From Escallonia rubra (Eukaryota > Streptophyta > Magnoliopsida > Escalloniales > Escalloniaceae): DNA of 64,000 bases. Under the pieces are notes generated by a model. That model had not been told where the DNA came from. It did not search any database and saw only the letters and a program-made list of their open reading frames with translations. Position numbers and translations under genes: made by a program. The stretch lies in NCBI GenBank assembly GCA_033065855.1, contig JAVXUO010002581.1, forward strand, positions 682,001-746,000. The letters run 5' to 3'. Position 1 is the first letter of the stretch. Each line of letters begins with the position of its first letter. Of the stretch, positions 34,581 to 45,478 are shown piece by piece.

Positions 34581-35766
34581 GGGTCCGTTTGGAACCAATT
34601 CTTTTAGGATTTGAATTTCAGATTTGGAATTGGATTTGGAATTCAATTCACTTATTTTTGTTTGGAACGAAAGGGAATTCAAATAATGGAATTCCAATTT
34701 TGTGTTTGGAAAACAGAGGAAATGGAAAGGTAATAAATTTTTAGACAATTATATCCTTAACTTACGATGAAAAATAAATTACGGTAAGTGGTTTCAAGTG
34801 GGCTAGTGCCACCACATGGTGGTGGTGGTGGTGGCAGCATTGCACGGGGTAGCAACATCGACGATGGAAGTGGTGGGGTGGTCAAGTGATGGTAATGATG
34901 GTAGTGGTGGTCATCCACTGACGCCAATAGTGATGCCGGTGGCAGTAGTGGTGACGGTGGTGGCAACAATGGTGACGGCGGCGGTGACAGTAGTGATGTT
35001 GACGGCGGTGGTGGCAATAGTGGTGGTGGCGGTGGTGATGGTGGTGTTGACGGCAATAGTGGTGGTGGCGACGGTGGTGGCAATAGTGGTGATGATGTGG
35101 TGGTGGCAATAGTGGTGATGATGTGGTGGTGGCAGTAGTGGTGGCGACGGTGGTGGTGGTGGCATTATTGATGGCTATGGTGGCAGTGGCTGTGGTGGTG
35201 ACAATGGTGGTGATGGTTGTGGTGGCAGTGGTGGTGGTAGCGATGGTGAAAATAGTGGTGGCGGCGGTACTGGCGGCGGTGGCGGTGGCTGTAGTGGTGG
35301 GGGATGTAGTGGCGGTGGTGGTGGCAGTAGTGGTGGCGACGGTGGTAATTGTGGCAGTACTGGCCGTAGTGGTGGCGGTGGTGGTGAAGGATGTAGTGGC
35401 GGTGGTGGCGACAGTAGTGGTAGCGGTGGTGGTGGCAGTAGTGGTGCCGGTGGTGGTGGTAGTGACAGTAGTGGTGCCGGTGGTGGTAGTAAAAGTGGTG
35501 TGACGGTAACGGCAATGAAGATGGGGTGGTGAGTTCATTGTTGGAGAGATCTAGAAAAAGGGTAAGATAGGTAAATAATTAGTTTTAATTCAAGTAAATC
35601 GAAATCCCATGAAATCCGACCATTTTTCATCGGATTTCACACTATAGAAACAAATCCAGTCAAATCCCATCAAATCCAATTCCAATTCATTTTTTTAATG
35701 TTCCAAACAACAAAATTTGAGGATTTGAAATGAAATCCCTTCAATTCCATGGTTCCAAACACACTC
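34581..35766. mobile_element. PIF/Harbinger-like element with long GGT/GGC array, copy 1
   Basis: The ends GGGTCCGTTTGGAACCA and, inverted, GAGTGTGTTTGGAACCA are followed by ATTGGAATT-rich subterminal blocks. TTA at 34578-34580 and 35767-35769 is the target duplication. The interior (about 34813-35510) is an imperfect array of GGTGGT/GGTGGC/AGTGGT triplets. Its six-frame translations are homopolymer-like and not proteins. Confidence 0.75.
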
Positions 35767-35770
35767 TTAG

Positions 35771-36365
35771 TATATTCACATTTTCTTTCTCTTTTCTATC
35801 AACTCATGTATCTAAAGCTCGACAGAAAGAACTTATGAAGCTTCAGTTGTCAAAAATTGAGTGAAAAGAAAGGAAGCAAAGGGGGATAAGAGAGAAGACA
35901 AGAAAGGAACAAAAGTGTTTTTGAGTTCTTATCTTTGCGCTCGTGAGTTAAGGATGGAAGTGAAAGAGTTTCTTTCATGTTGTTCGTAAATTGCCAAGAA
36001 AATGGGTTTTTTTTGGGGGGGGGGGTTAAACATTTTTGTTACTGCTAACGGGTCCAATTTTGCTTCCTTTGGGCCGACCCATCATTTGGGCCAAGTTCAT
36101 TATCGGGTCACCTATCTAACGATCCAAAAAATCTAAAATTTAAAAAAAGTAATAATGGAATGATGTAAATGTACACAAACCCACCTAATAAATTTAAAAA
36201 ACCAACTCAAAACCCTAATCCCAAAATCACCTTATAGCAAAAAATTAAACAATGAATGTTGTAAATGAACCCTTAGTCCGTAAATACGGAGAAAAAGGGA
36301 GAATGAGAAGGAGAGAGAGCACATAGAATAACGTTACGGCGAAAGGCGGTGGCCAAATGATTCGG
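35771..36365. other. Intergenic DNA, nothing recognised
   Basis: AT-rich with a TTTTTTTTGGGGGGGGGG run near 36007-36025. No gene is supported. Confidence 0.4.
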
Positions 36366-37317
36366 CGGTAGAGGTGACATGGTTCGATTTGGGGGTCAAA
36401 CTGCAAATCGAGCCATTATCCCTCAGTCTGAAATTTTTTGAATCAAATCGTACCAAATGCCATCGGTTTGGACTGTTCGGTTTAGTCATTTTGAATGATT
36501 TGTTTTGATTGATTTGCGCCAATTAAAAAAGTTATCTCTTTGCATAGCTACAATTGGATCTAAATAATAATTAAAATTAAAGTTCTTTCTTAAAGGGTCG
36601 TGATCCATTGCTAGCGCTGTTTTGCCATCCGCTATATAATATAGCGGACGATAATTCACCGTCCGCTACATTATATAGCGGACGGTGCTAGCGCTGCTAG
36701 CGCTAGCAACGGATCAGCTCCCTTTCTTAAATTGCAAATAATCTTGTTACATTTAATATCTAAGTGTTTGTGTTAACACAAAACATAAGCATTATTTCAG
36801 ATATAAATTACAAAAGAAAACTCAATTATTCTTTTGTCATTATCATTGATGTATGTGAAAGAATGAATGAATACACAAGAAATATTGAACATTAGATGAT
36901 CCGTTAGCGCTAGCACCGTCCGCTATATAATGTAGCGGACGGTGAATTATCGTCCGCTATATTATATAGCGGATGGCAAAACAGCGCTAGCAACGTGCTA
37001 GCGCTAGCAATGGATCACGACCCTTGTATTATAACTGCTCATTTTTTTTTCACTTAACTTTCAAGGTATTGTTTATTTGGTTTTGCTTAGTACAGTGTTT
37101 GTGAAAGTTATCAATGAATGCTAAAGTAAATTAATAAAGCACAGGTCAGTTCAATTCGGTTTGTGATTGGTTTCAGAAAAAGTGAACCGTAAACCATACC
37201 GAACTCAGGTCCATTTGAAAAAAATATAAAACCTATACCCTTAAGATTTTTAAACGGCTCGAATTGGATCGGTAAAAGTTGTTCGGATCGGTTTGAACTG
37301 TTTGGTCATCAGCTCTA
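36366..37317. mobile_element. Degenerate element rich in GGTTCGGTTT, interrupted by small elements
   Basis: The left part (36366-36530) and right part (37140-37317) carry inverted phrases of the GGTTCGATTTGG / CGGTTTGAACTG type. The ends AGAGGTGACATGG and AGAGCTGATGACC, read inward, are similar. It is interrupted by the mirror pair at 36595-37023. A related fragment lies at 37830-38020. Boundaries are approximate. Confidence 0.4.
36595..37023. mobile_element. Mirror pair of ~128-bp hairpin MITEs
   Basis: Unit 1 (36595-36722) has ends GGGTCGTGATCCATTGCTAG and, inverted, GGGAGCTGATCCGTTGCTAG, with internal CCGCTATATAATATAGCGG and CCGCTACATTATATAGCGG hairpins. Unit 2 (about 36895-37023) is nearly its exact reverse complement with a slightly damaged left end. 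About 170 bp of AT-rich DNA separates them. The ends and CCGCTA hairpins match the larger element at 8160. A transcript across both could form a stem of about 120 bp. Confidence 0.8.
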
Positions 37318-37829
37318 CTCGACGGTGCAACGGTGTGGCTGCCGTCGAGTGTTGTATTCTTTATTGTGGCTGCTAATTAGGAGAACAGAAAATAATGGGA
37401 TGTGTGAATTATTACGGTTACGTGAAAATGGTAAAAAAAAAAAGAACTTGTTTTAGCAGGTAGACTTGTGGACCACCTGAACCGGTATGGTTTGGTTTAT
37501 TGGGCTTGGCCGGGTCATGAAATTTAAATCCCATGCCTGAAAATTAGCGGGTGGGCGGGCTGAGTTGATGGATCTTGAGACCGTTTTGCTATGCTAGGTC
37601 TTCACATACTACGCCGTCAATTAAAAAAAAAGAAAAAGAAAAACATTTTTGGATTATTACCTTCTTAAGGGAATTGTACAAATTACATTATGTCCATATA
37701 TATTATCGCAAGAGCTTTTTAATTAACTGTCATCTCTTTTTTTTGTTTGTTGCGTTAATTTTATTTTATTTTGTGCTCACATGCTCGTGCCCTGACCCCT
37801 AGTAACCAATAATTTGAGTGGAGTCTAGC

Positions 37830-38020
37830 CCAAACTGATTGATTTGTTCAAACTGAACCGTTCAATCCATCAAATATGTCCAAACCGACCCGTTTAAACC
37901 GAACCGCTAAAATGCGGTTCGATTTATTTTTTTTCAAACCAATGTTGGTCGGTTCGGTTTGGTACAGTTTGATATTCAACTTATAAACCGAACTGAGCGA
38001 ACCGTGGTCACCCCTAAATT
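37830..38020. repeat. GGTTCGGTTTGG-type repeat fragment
   Basis: It contains AAACCGAACCG, GGTCGGTTCGGTTTGGTA and an ACCGTGGTCACCCCTAA end. This vocabulary is common in non-autonomous plant elements and similar to the flanks of 36366-37317. Confidence 0.4.
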
Positions 38021-39244
38021 TGAGTCAGGTCAAGTTTGCTTCCATTTCATCGTGTAATTTAGGGGATTTAGGTCTTATAGTTTAATAATTAGGATATTAA
38101 AAAATTAAGACCCATGAAAATGAGCAATCCAACATTGCTAAGTGGTGAAAAGTAGATGAATATTTATTTACCCGTGTAACAGACTTTATTTTTTTACGAG
38201 TAACACAAAGTGGGTAATGAGTTAATCTGCTTAGATGTGTCGTTGATGCGCAGCGGCCGGAGCCAGCGACATCCTAATGGTGTTTTCGGCTCACCCTCAT
38301 TCGCTCGTGGCAATGCTCGTACGTATCATTGCCAGGAGCCCCCCCTTTCAGCTCATTTTTTGGGTCTGGCAAACTTGAATCCACTTTAAAGGTTGTGGTT
38401 GTTATTCGCTCCAGTGTCTGTTATTAACAGGTTAAACGGGTTCGAAAGCACCCTTTAGCTCAGTATGTATTGCAATCCCTGCAGTCCACAAGTCTCTCTC
38501 TCCCTTGCTATCTCGCACATATATATTTTCTATTTGGTTAATACACTAAAAACACTATACATAGGTTGTTTGTTTTGTCTTGGAAGATAGAGTATATTGA
38601 TGTAAAAAGCGGTAAATGCTGTTTTAAATTCTTTTGGAAAATCTTGTAGTGGTACGGAGAATGCGTGAGTCAATTTTCAAGGGTTTTTTCCTTTAATCTT
38701 GGAAGATAGATTTGTCGTAACTCATTGCGGTAATTAGCGTAACTCAGAGTATTCACGTTCGACTGAGACAGTTTTCGTACCATTTGGTGACATTTTTCTA
38801 ACAATATGGATTCATTCTTCGAGGATGCATGTTATCAACAACATCAACATGCAAGTTGAAAAAGTTCGATGAGAGGCTCTTAAGCAAACCAAAACAACCC
38901 TGTAAAAACAGTCGTTTTGTTTCATGCACTTACATGACTAAGGTAGCGGGTGTATCAACTTCTGTACCTCTTCAACCCGTCAATATAAAAAAGATATAGG
39001 AGCCGCTTTACCTTCTTAAAATTTTAAATTGCCTACGAAACAACCAACCCGAGTAGAATGTCATTTATCGCTCTAATACTGAGATTGCTTGTGAAAATTG
39101 GCTTCCTATATAGTTGAACAATATCATCGAAATGTTTTACATGACTCAAACAAATCAGCACTGGCAGTGTCATTGTGCCACTGGACAATGCACTTTGTTA
39201 CATTTTCAGCATAACTTCATCACTATACAGAACGCTCTGCGTAC
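38021..39244. other. Intergenic DNA downstream of paralogue 2
   Basis: No gene or terminal repeat is supported. The last few hundred bases probably include the 3' UTR of the minus-strand gene ending at 39245. Confidence 0.4.
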
Positions 39245-39961
39245 TCATCTGCTCTTGTAAGCCACCGGCTTATACATTCTTCCTCTTTCATTGTTCTTCC
39301 TTCCTACAAGCACATTTCAAAGATCATATATATACATGAAAAAAGAACTACAAAACTTTCTTCTCCATCACGGTTGTGTTGTCAAGTATGAATGAGACAC
39401 CGTAAGTCAAGATCTAGACCATCTAATTATGCGCATGGGGACATTGTTCTTCTATCTATGGTCTAAAGTTTCAGTCAAATGTCAATTACGTACAGATAAA
39501 TTTTTTTTCTCAAAACAAACAAGCAAAAATTTAATTATAGGAAGAAAAAACTTACTTGGTTTATTTCTTCTTGTAGTTTTCGCAATCTCAGGTATGAACA
39601 CCCCGGTTCCGCTTCCATTTCTCCATAAGTTCAAAAGCCAAGCGGGAACCGAGTTAGTACTCTCATTCTCTTGCCAACTGAAATAGCCTCCAGGCAGCAT
39701 TCGCGCATGTGCAGCAATATTTGCGTGCTTCTTGATGACCCTTTTGACGTTTGGAAGCTTGGTATTTAGAAAAGCATCATCGTCATCATCTGCTGTCAAT
39801 AGCAAAACCTGCCTTCTGAGTTCCACGTACAAGACATCATCCTCGTTCTTTTCGTATTCATCTGAGAGTTGATAATTAGTAGCGCTGTAACACTCATAAC
39901 GAATATCTTTTTCAAAACTAAGAGGTATGTTCATGTTAGCCTGAAGACTGCAGAAGTCCAT
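39245..39961 (-). CDS. Uncharacterised plant protein with [17 protein letters not shown] motif, paralogue 2
   Basis: Exons on the minus strand: 39961-39556 and 39303-39245, giving 154 residues. The donor is GTAAGT and the acceptor TTGTAG. The junction phase and the 59-nt last exon are the same as in paralogue 1. Visible blocks are LYVELRRQVLLLTADDD, an Asp-rich patch, [35 protein letters not shown] and the basic tail RRNKPRRKNNERGRMYKPV. A TATATATA box at 40029-40036 lies 68 bp upstream of the ATG. The upstream DNA is also similar to that of paralogue 1 (the TTTGTTTA-CGTCAATGT and TCTGGTTTTGTATG phrases), so the duplication included the promoter. The function is unknown. Confidence 0.85.
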
Positions 39962-40028
39962 CAGAGTATGGTAAGGCTATATGAAATGAAAATCTTGGTT
40001 TATTGGAATGAATCAACTTTGAAATTGT

Positions 40029-40036
40029 TATATATA
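40029..40036 (-). promoter_or_regulatory. TATA box of paralogue 2
   Basis: TATATATA on the minus strand, 68 bp upstream of the ATG at 39961, a suitable distance for a short 5' UTR. Confidence 0.55.
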
Positions 40037-40299
40037 GGGTACTAAGAACTAACTACTGAGAAAGAGGTACTTTGTTTAGCGTCAATGTTCCAGGTCCTTG
40101 GGAGAGGGTCTGGTGAAATGCCTCAAAAAATATGTCTGGTTTTGTATGTTAGTGGTTTTACTTCTACATTGGCTTCTGTTTCCCAATCTAGCTCCTGTTT
40201 GTGTCTTTCTTGATAAGGGGAACTTAGATTTAATAGGACTTATAAATGGATGCGAGTATTGGTGTCAAATCAATGCCAGATTCAACTCATAGTCACAGT

Positions 40300-41864
40300 T
40301 TTAATTGCATAGAATTAGTTTTATTTAATTATCATGAACTTGAGTACCAGTACTAAACAACAATCAGGGGTATCAGAAAACAACAGTTGGCATGGACCAC
40401 TTCAGAGCTTGACTAAAGAATTGGGGGCACATCATCTCTAAGGATAAACAATAAAACCTGTACCAGTATTTGGTATCAACCATTTATTTCTTGAATGTAT
40501 GTTTGGAATTCTTTAAACATGTTGAGTTCATGTGTGCGAATCAGATGTAATCCCCTATATATATGAAAAGATAATAAAATAGTGAAAACACACTTCTAGG
40601 AGAGATTTTTTTAGAAGAATATACTCTCTATAAGTTATAGGTTGTGTATATTTCTACACCCTCATTCTATCGCTAAAAAGTGTATTAGTAACAAATTTTA
40701 CGTCTTTTAGCAACGAATAAGCATGTGAAAAATTATAACATAGTGTGAAAATAGACATTTCTTGCTATAACTATTGAAAGTGTATTTCACTGACCAAAGT
40801 TTTTATGAGGGGATATAACCTGAATTAGAGAAACGACACTACAAAAGATATTCAAGATTGATTGTTTTCTATTAAAAAAAAAGGAATTGTACAATCGCAG
40901 AGAATAATTTTTTTGTGCAAGAGTTGCGTTTACATTAAGACCCTTTAAATCATTTTGATCGGTTAGTAACGCGAGGGTAAGACATTTACACTTCAAAAAG
41001 CATTAAAACAAATAACATCTCGTGACGACTTCCTCCAGAGTTGATGTCAACCCCCACCACCCTCTCTACCTCGCTGGTCCACAGTCTTACTCACAAGAAT
41101 CTTCCTTGCCCCCGTGCACCTACCGAATTTCTTGGCCACCCTTCAATCGTAGCGGCAAGGGCTGATCAACATGGGGCAATTAGGTTTTGGAGTTGGTGGG
41201 AGAGGGAAGACGGTGGTGTCGGTAGTCAAGGGTGGACCCTGTGCAGGGCGGGGCGACCATAGTCTCCTTTCATATTTGTCACTAAAAGTTGCTTGCGTTA
41301 CCTACATGTTATTTGGTTAAAGCCTTAAAGCAAAAAAGTTAAAAAAACCTAGCAGCTATTTTGGGGTATAACATATTGACTCTAAATTTGAAATATCCCA
41401 CTCCACATTTGTCACTAAAAATCAAATTTTCGTTATTAATTAGTGCCATTGAAGCCATTTGGAGTTTACGAGAGTGTAACTCAAAAGTGAATTTATTATT
41501 CCGTAATCAATGTCATATAAACCTAAAGTTTGACTAATATTTTTTTCTCTCTACTCAATCTCATATATAATTTTCATACAGGTACACCTGATATTTAAGA
41601 GTGAATACCGGTAAATAAGATTATTTTTAATTTGTTGTGCGTGCTTGAAAATATGAAGTAAATGAGAGTAGAATTTACAAATGTATGCAAATTTATTATC
41701 TTGCATATGAATATGATACAACTAGTAATGCACGATAACATATAACTCCTCCTGCACATCCTATGAAGCTGAAGATTAAAAATGCTTCAAATTTATTAAA
41801 TGGTGTCCGATGTACCAGATATGATCATATTAGATCAAATTTATTACATTAGCTATTAAAAAAA

Positions 41865-41868
<4 letters not shown>
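40300..41868. other. AT-rich intergenic DNA with possible CACTA-element relics
   Basis: No gene is supported. Phrases such as TCGCTAAAAAG, TTTTAGCAACGAA (about 40670-40715) and GTCACTAAAAGTTGC (about 41278) resemble subterminal repeats of CACTA elements, and GACACTACAAAAG at 40836 resembles a CACTA end. They are too scattered to outline an element. The frame at 41041-41262 shows no similarity. Confidence 0.3.

Positions 41869-41955
<87 letters not shown>
41869..41955. repeat. Compound (TA)n(TG)n microsatellite
   Basis: About 22 TA units (41869-41913) are followed directly by about 21 TG units (to 41955). Confidence 0.95.
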
Positions 41956-41957
<2 letters not shown>

Positions 41958-42931
41958 AGTTCACCACGACATGACATCCATAATTTGTCCCTCACAGTGA
42001 TAGTAAAGGTCTGGGGTGGTGGTGGTGGCAGCCGACGTTATGGGCTGGGGTGGTGGCGACTGACGACTCTCAATTTCGGAGCACTCTAGCATAGGCATCT
42101 TTCACATAGAAGTTACCTATGAAATTTCTCTGGTCAGTTAGTCCTATTTTTATAGAACATCTATCATTTTCACGAATCTGACAATACAACCGCCGCAGAG
42201 GTCACTTGCAAAGGTGTTAACTTGGGAACAAATCAATTTTCGCAAACCAGTTACACCAGTTGCATCTTTAGCTCATTTAACCCTTTTTTTAACAAGAAAA
42301 TGGAACTAGTGTCTTTGAGTAATGCAGTTGCCCACAAATGAGGGACATCCGAACCAGTCTTTTCCACAGTTAATACTCATTATTATTTGTTTTTCCTCCT
42401 CCTAAGTCCTATCCGATTCCTCTTTTTGGAGCTTATACTGTTGAGCGGAATACAAAACTGAAAGTCAATTCAATAGGAGTTACAGCTTGAGCTCATATTT
42501 TTCTATCTTTGAGCTTCATAAGTGTCGCTAAAGATTCCTTATATTGACTTTTAAATGCTTTACCAACACTTCCAAACCTCAATGAAATTTCAGACTAAGG
42601 TGATAGCCCAACGGTGATGCGCTCTCTCTTTTTTGTGGAGGGTCAGAGATTCGAGTATGGTAATTAGGGATGAAACACTTGGAGTTAGGTTACAGATTGA
42701 ATCATCTGTTTAGTCGGGATAGGTGGAGCTCACCAACAGTAGAAGCCAAAGAGTCAAATTCAAGAATGCATATACGCCATGTTTATTATTCCGTACAAAG
42801 GTTGACAAAGAAATGCCAGTATCAAATACCTACAACAATGTGGTTTCTCTTCGTTCAGTGATGAGATACATTGACACAACATTCCATTTAAGCTCTTTAC
42901 TATTGTACACACACACACAAACACTGCGGGC

Positions 42932-43954
42932 CTAACGAGTCATAGTTGATGCAGGAATTGGTGGCACTTGAATTCCTTCGCGATTCCACTTCTCGACGTT
43001 GGCTTCCCAACCTTGCACATGGACATCAATCAGAACATACTGGTTAACTTCAAATTTAGCTCAAGCTAGTTCTTCTTGGTTTACCACGGGAGAGGAAAAT
43101 GTCGTTGATGCTAGTAATTAATGGTAGAACGTATGATGATTTACCTATGGATGGATCGACACCGCGATTTTTGAGTTCCCTGTACTCTTGAGAAATTGCA
43201 CACACACAACAGCAAGAATGAACCAGGAAATCGGCGCATGGGGCTTCAGGTAAGGAAAAAAGTTGCCGCAATTTGGAACGATACGTGAATGCATACCGCC
43301 ACCCCCGGCCAATAGCGTTGAGGCTACAGTAGATTATGCTGGCTCTCCTGCGAGCTACATGAGCAACAATCTTCACATCAAGACAGCCAAATCAAAGATT
43401 AATAAGCTGGAAACTGGCGGAGTCAAGCCAGGTAACGTCTTGTCTTCAAAATGACTCTTCAAAATATGCTCAAACTTACCATTTAGGGCTAGAGAGATAT
43501 ACACAACTGATCAACTTCTAACTAAGGCTACAAGTATAATAGGAACTGGTTTGCTTACATGTAGTCCCTTTGTCAACAATCTCCACAATCTGCCCCATGG
43601 TGATGCACGGACAACAACAAGTAACCAGACCTTCAAAAAACAAATTGATTTAAGTACAAGTCTGGAAAGGAACTTACAAACTATCATCGCAGTGTACGTG
43701 CCTTTGTTGTATATATAGTGCAAAATAAACAAAACAAATAGGGTGAAATAAGGGAAAATGATCTTGTTCAGTAAGAAAGAAAACAACATGATGTTGATTA
43801 TTAACTACAGGCATATGCATAGATAGAATTGGTTACAAGTAGAGCGGTCATCCCAGCAATCATAGAGACCAGTAGACCACTGGCCGTCTGGATATGAAGC
43901 TGGGGGTGATGGAGCCAACTTTGGACCCTCGATTTCTGGGTTCTTTGGATGCAT
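42932..43954 (-). CDS. PLAC8 / plant cadmium-resistance-type protein, 4 exons, membrane segment rich in Arg
   Basis: Exons on the minus strand: 43954-43837, 43630-43559, 43354-43145, 43011-42932, all GT-AG, giving 159 residues. Motifs in order: WSTGLYDCWDDRSTC, CCLVTCCCPCITMGQIVEIV (the PLAC8 CPC core), TYRSKLRQLFSLPEAPC, HSCCCVCAISQEYRELKNRG and WEANVEKWN. PCR/CNR proteins sit in the plasma membrane and affect zinc or cadmium export or organ size. The start is the ATG at 43954 (MHPKNPEIEG); a longer frame begins only with GTG. The second hydrophobic segment is altered: family members are apolar there, but this gene has SRRRASIIYCSLNAIGRGWR, adding several Arg. It may be diverged or on the way to a pseudogene, although all splice sites are intact. 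It forms a divergent pair with 47028-49550. Confidence 0.83.
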
Positions 43955-44053
43955 TTTTCTCAAAGAGAACAAAGTTTGGAGACCCCTTATTCCTAGTTTC
44001 ACTATGTTACGATCTTATGGTACTTGTGTACTGGGGTACTGCTGCTGCCTGCT

Positions 44054-44060
44054 TATATAG
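44054..44060 (-). promoter_or_regulatory. TATA box of the minus-strand PLAC8 gene
   Basis: TATATAA on the minus strand, about 100 bp upstream of the ATG at 43954. Confidence 0.55.
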
Positions 44061-44069
44061 GGCAGCTTA

Positions 44070-45478
44070 GTAAATTGTCAAAAGCTTTGACATTTGTAGA
44101 TGATATGCTAGGAAACTGCAGATTTATCTCTAAACGAAATCAGAATAGTGACACACGGCCATAAAATAAAACGGACGAAGATGCCGAGCAAATTCACCAT
44201 GCTGAAAAGAAGAAAATGTAATTGGTTTATAAGTTTCTTTAACTAGCTAGATAAGCAATGTGAATCAGCAGGACTAGTTCGTATGTGTGAAATCTTTCAA
44301 ATCAAAAGCGATTGACGAGGCTTATATATTGAAGTGTTAGTATTTATATTTGTCAATGTGAGATTGTTTCTCAAACACGCCAACTCTCTTACCTGTGGTC
44401 AAACTTCTTTAGAGTGATCCAAACATGTGGATGAATCAAAATCAGTGACTATGAGTTAGTGATATGAATTTTATGTTGGGCCTCGATTGTCCCGCTTTGA
44501 TACCATGTGAGCTTTAACGACTCTCTTTTTGCTGCTAAAAATAATTTGTTGTTGTTGTTAAACTTTAAGCAACAATTGCTAATTAAATTCATCCTGCGAC
44601 ACTTTTATGTCACAACATATGTTCTTGTATATTGGGCTATTGCTTAATTGTTATTTTTAAATTTTCGATTGTATATCAACAATATGACACTAGAAAAATA
44701 AACATAAAATGCAATGTCCAAGAAAATACACCACAACACGTATTTGATATATCCTGCATAAGAAGAATTAAAAGTTCAAAAATATCTACTTGACTGTGTC
44801 ACTTAATCTGATTATTTCTTATCAACCTTACCAATCCATGCCACAAACGGAGGAGTTTCCTGGATGATTCGAATCACAAACGCGACAGATGGAGTTTGAG
44901 ATAATACAGTTGACCGGAAGCAAGTTTCCTAGTATACCTGTTAGTATTTCTTTCACCCTGAGCTTTTAAAACATCAGTGGTAGCCGTCAGCACACTTGTT
45001 GCGTGTGCAAATTAACTAAAACATATGTAAACTTGACCAATACAATAAATAAAAGGTACATAATAAATAAATAAGTTTACCTTGGAAATGGAGATCTAGA
45101 GGAAATGAGCATTTATAATGAAGTAAAATTGTAGGGTTAAAGATTTGGATAGAGTGGTAGAAAAAAATGGGGATAAAGAAGAAGTTTTAATTATGGTGGG
45201 GTGGAGCAGTTATCTTTTGAATGTAAAAAAAGTTTCAATGATGACATTGGTTGATTTTCTTTTAGTGTATATGATGTAAAAGGGTATAGTTGGAACTTGA
45301 AAAAAGGCTTCCTTCAAGGGGATTGTGGCCATTGGGTATTGCTACTTAATGCTTGTAAGCAAATGCTTGCTTCAGGATTGCTCGATGCATAAGAACATCA
45401 ATACCCATTGAGCCAATATAGCAAAAATGGTTGAAAGCATATGAAATGCACATTAAAATTGTTAATGCATGGTGGGCC
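44070..45478. other. Intergenic space between the divergent PLAC8 genes (left part)
   Basis: No gene is supported. Around 44500-44700 there is sequence of the CACTA-subterminal type (GCTGCTAAAAATAATTTGTT, CACTAGAAAAATAAAC), possibly a relic. The rest is AT-rich. Confidence 0.3.

Noticed and set aside
34816-35538. Several long open frames on both strands
   Set aside because: They are translations of a GGT/GGC triplet array, giving Val/Ala or Thr/His runs without protein-like sequence.
38440-38500. tRNA-like phrases (GGGTTCGAAAGC next to CTTTAGCTCAGTATG)
   Set aside because: The box-B-like sequence precedes the box-A-like one, and no cloverleaf can be drawn on either strand.
41041-41262. 73-codon open frame
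   Set aside because: No motif, no splice partner and no promoter context; length is within chance expectation.
42595-42675. Possible third SINE (GATAGCCCAACGGT, then AGAGATTCGAGT)
   Set aside because: The boxes are only loosely matched and no target duplication or tail was found.
43955-44002. Longer N-terminus of the minus-strand PLAC8 gene
   Set aside because: It would need GTG as start codon; the first ATG is at 43954 and fits the family length.
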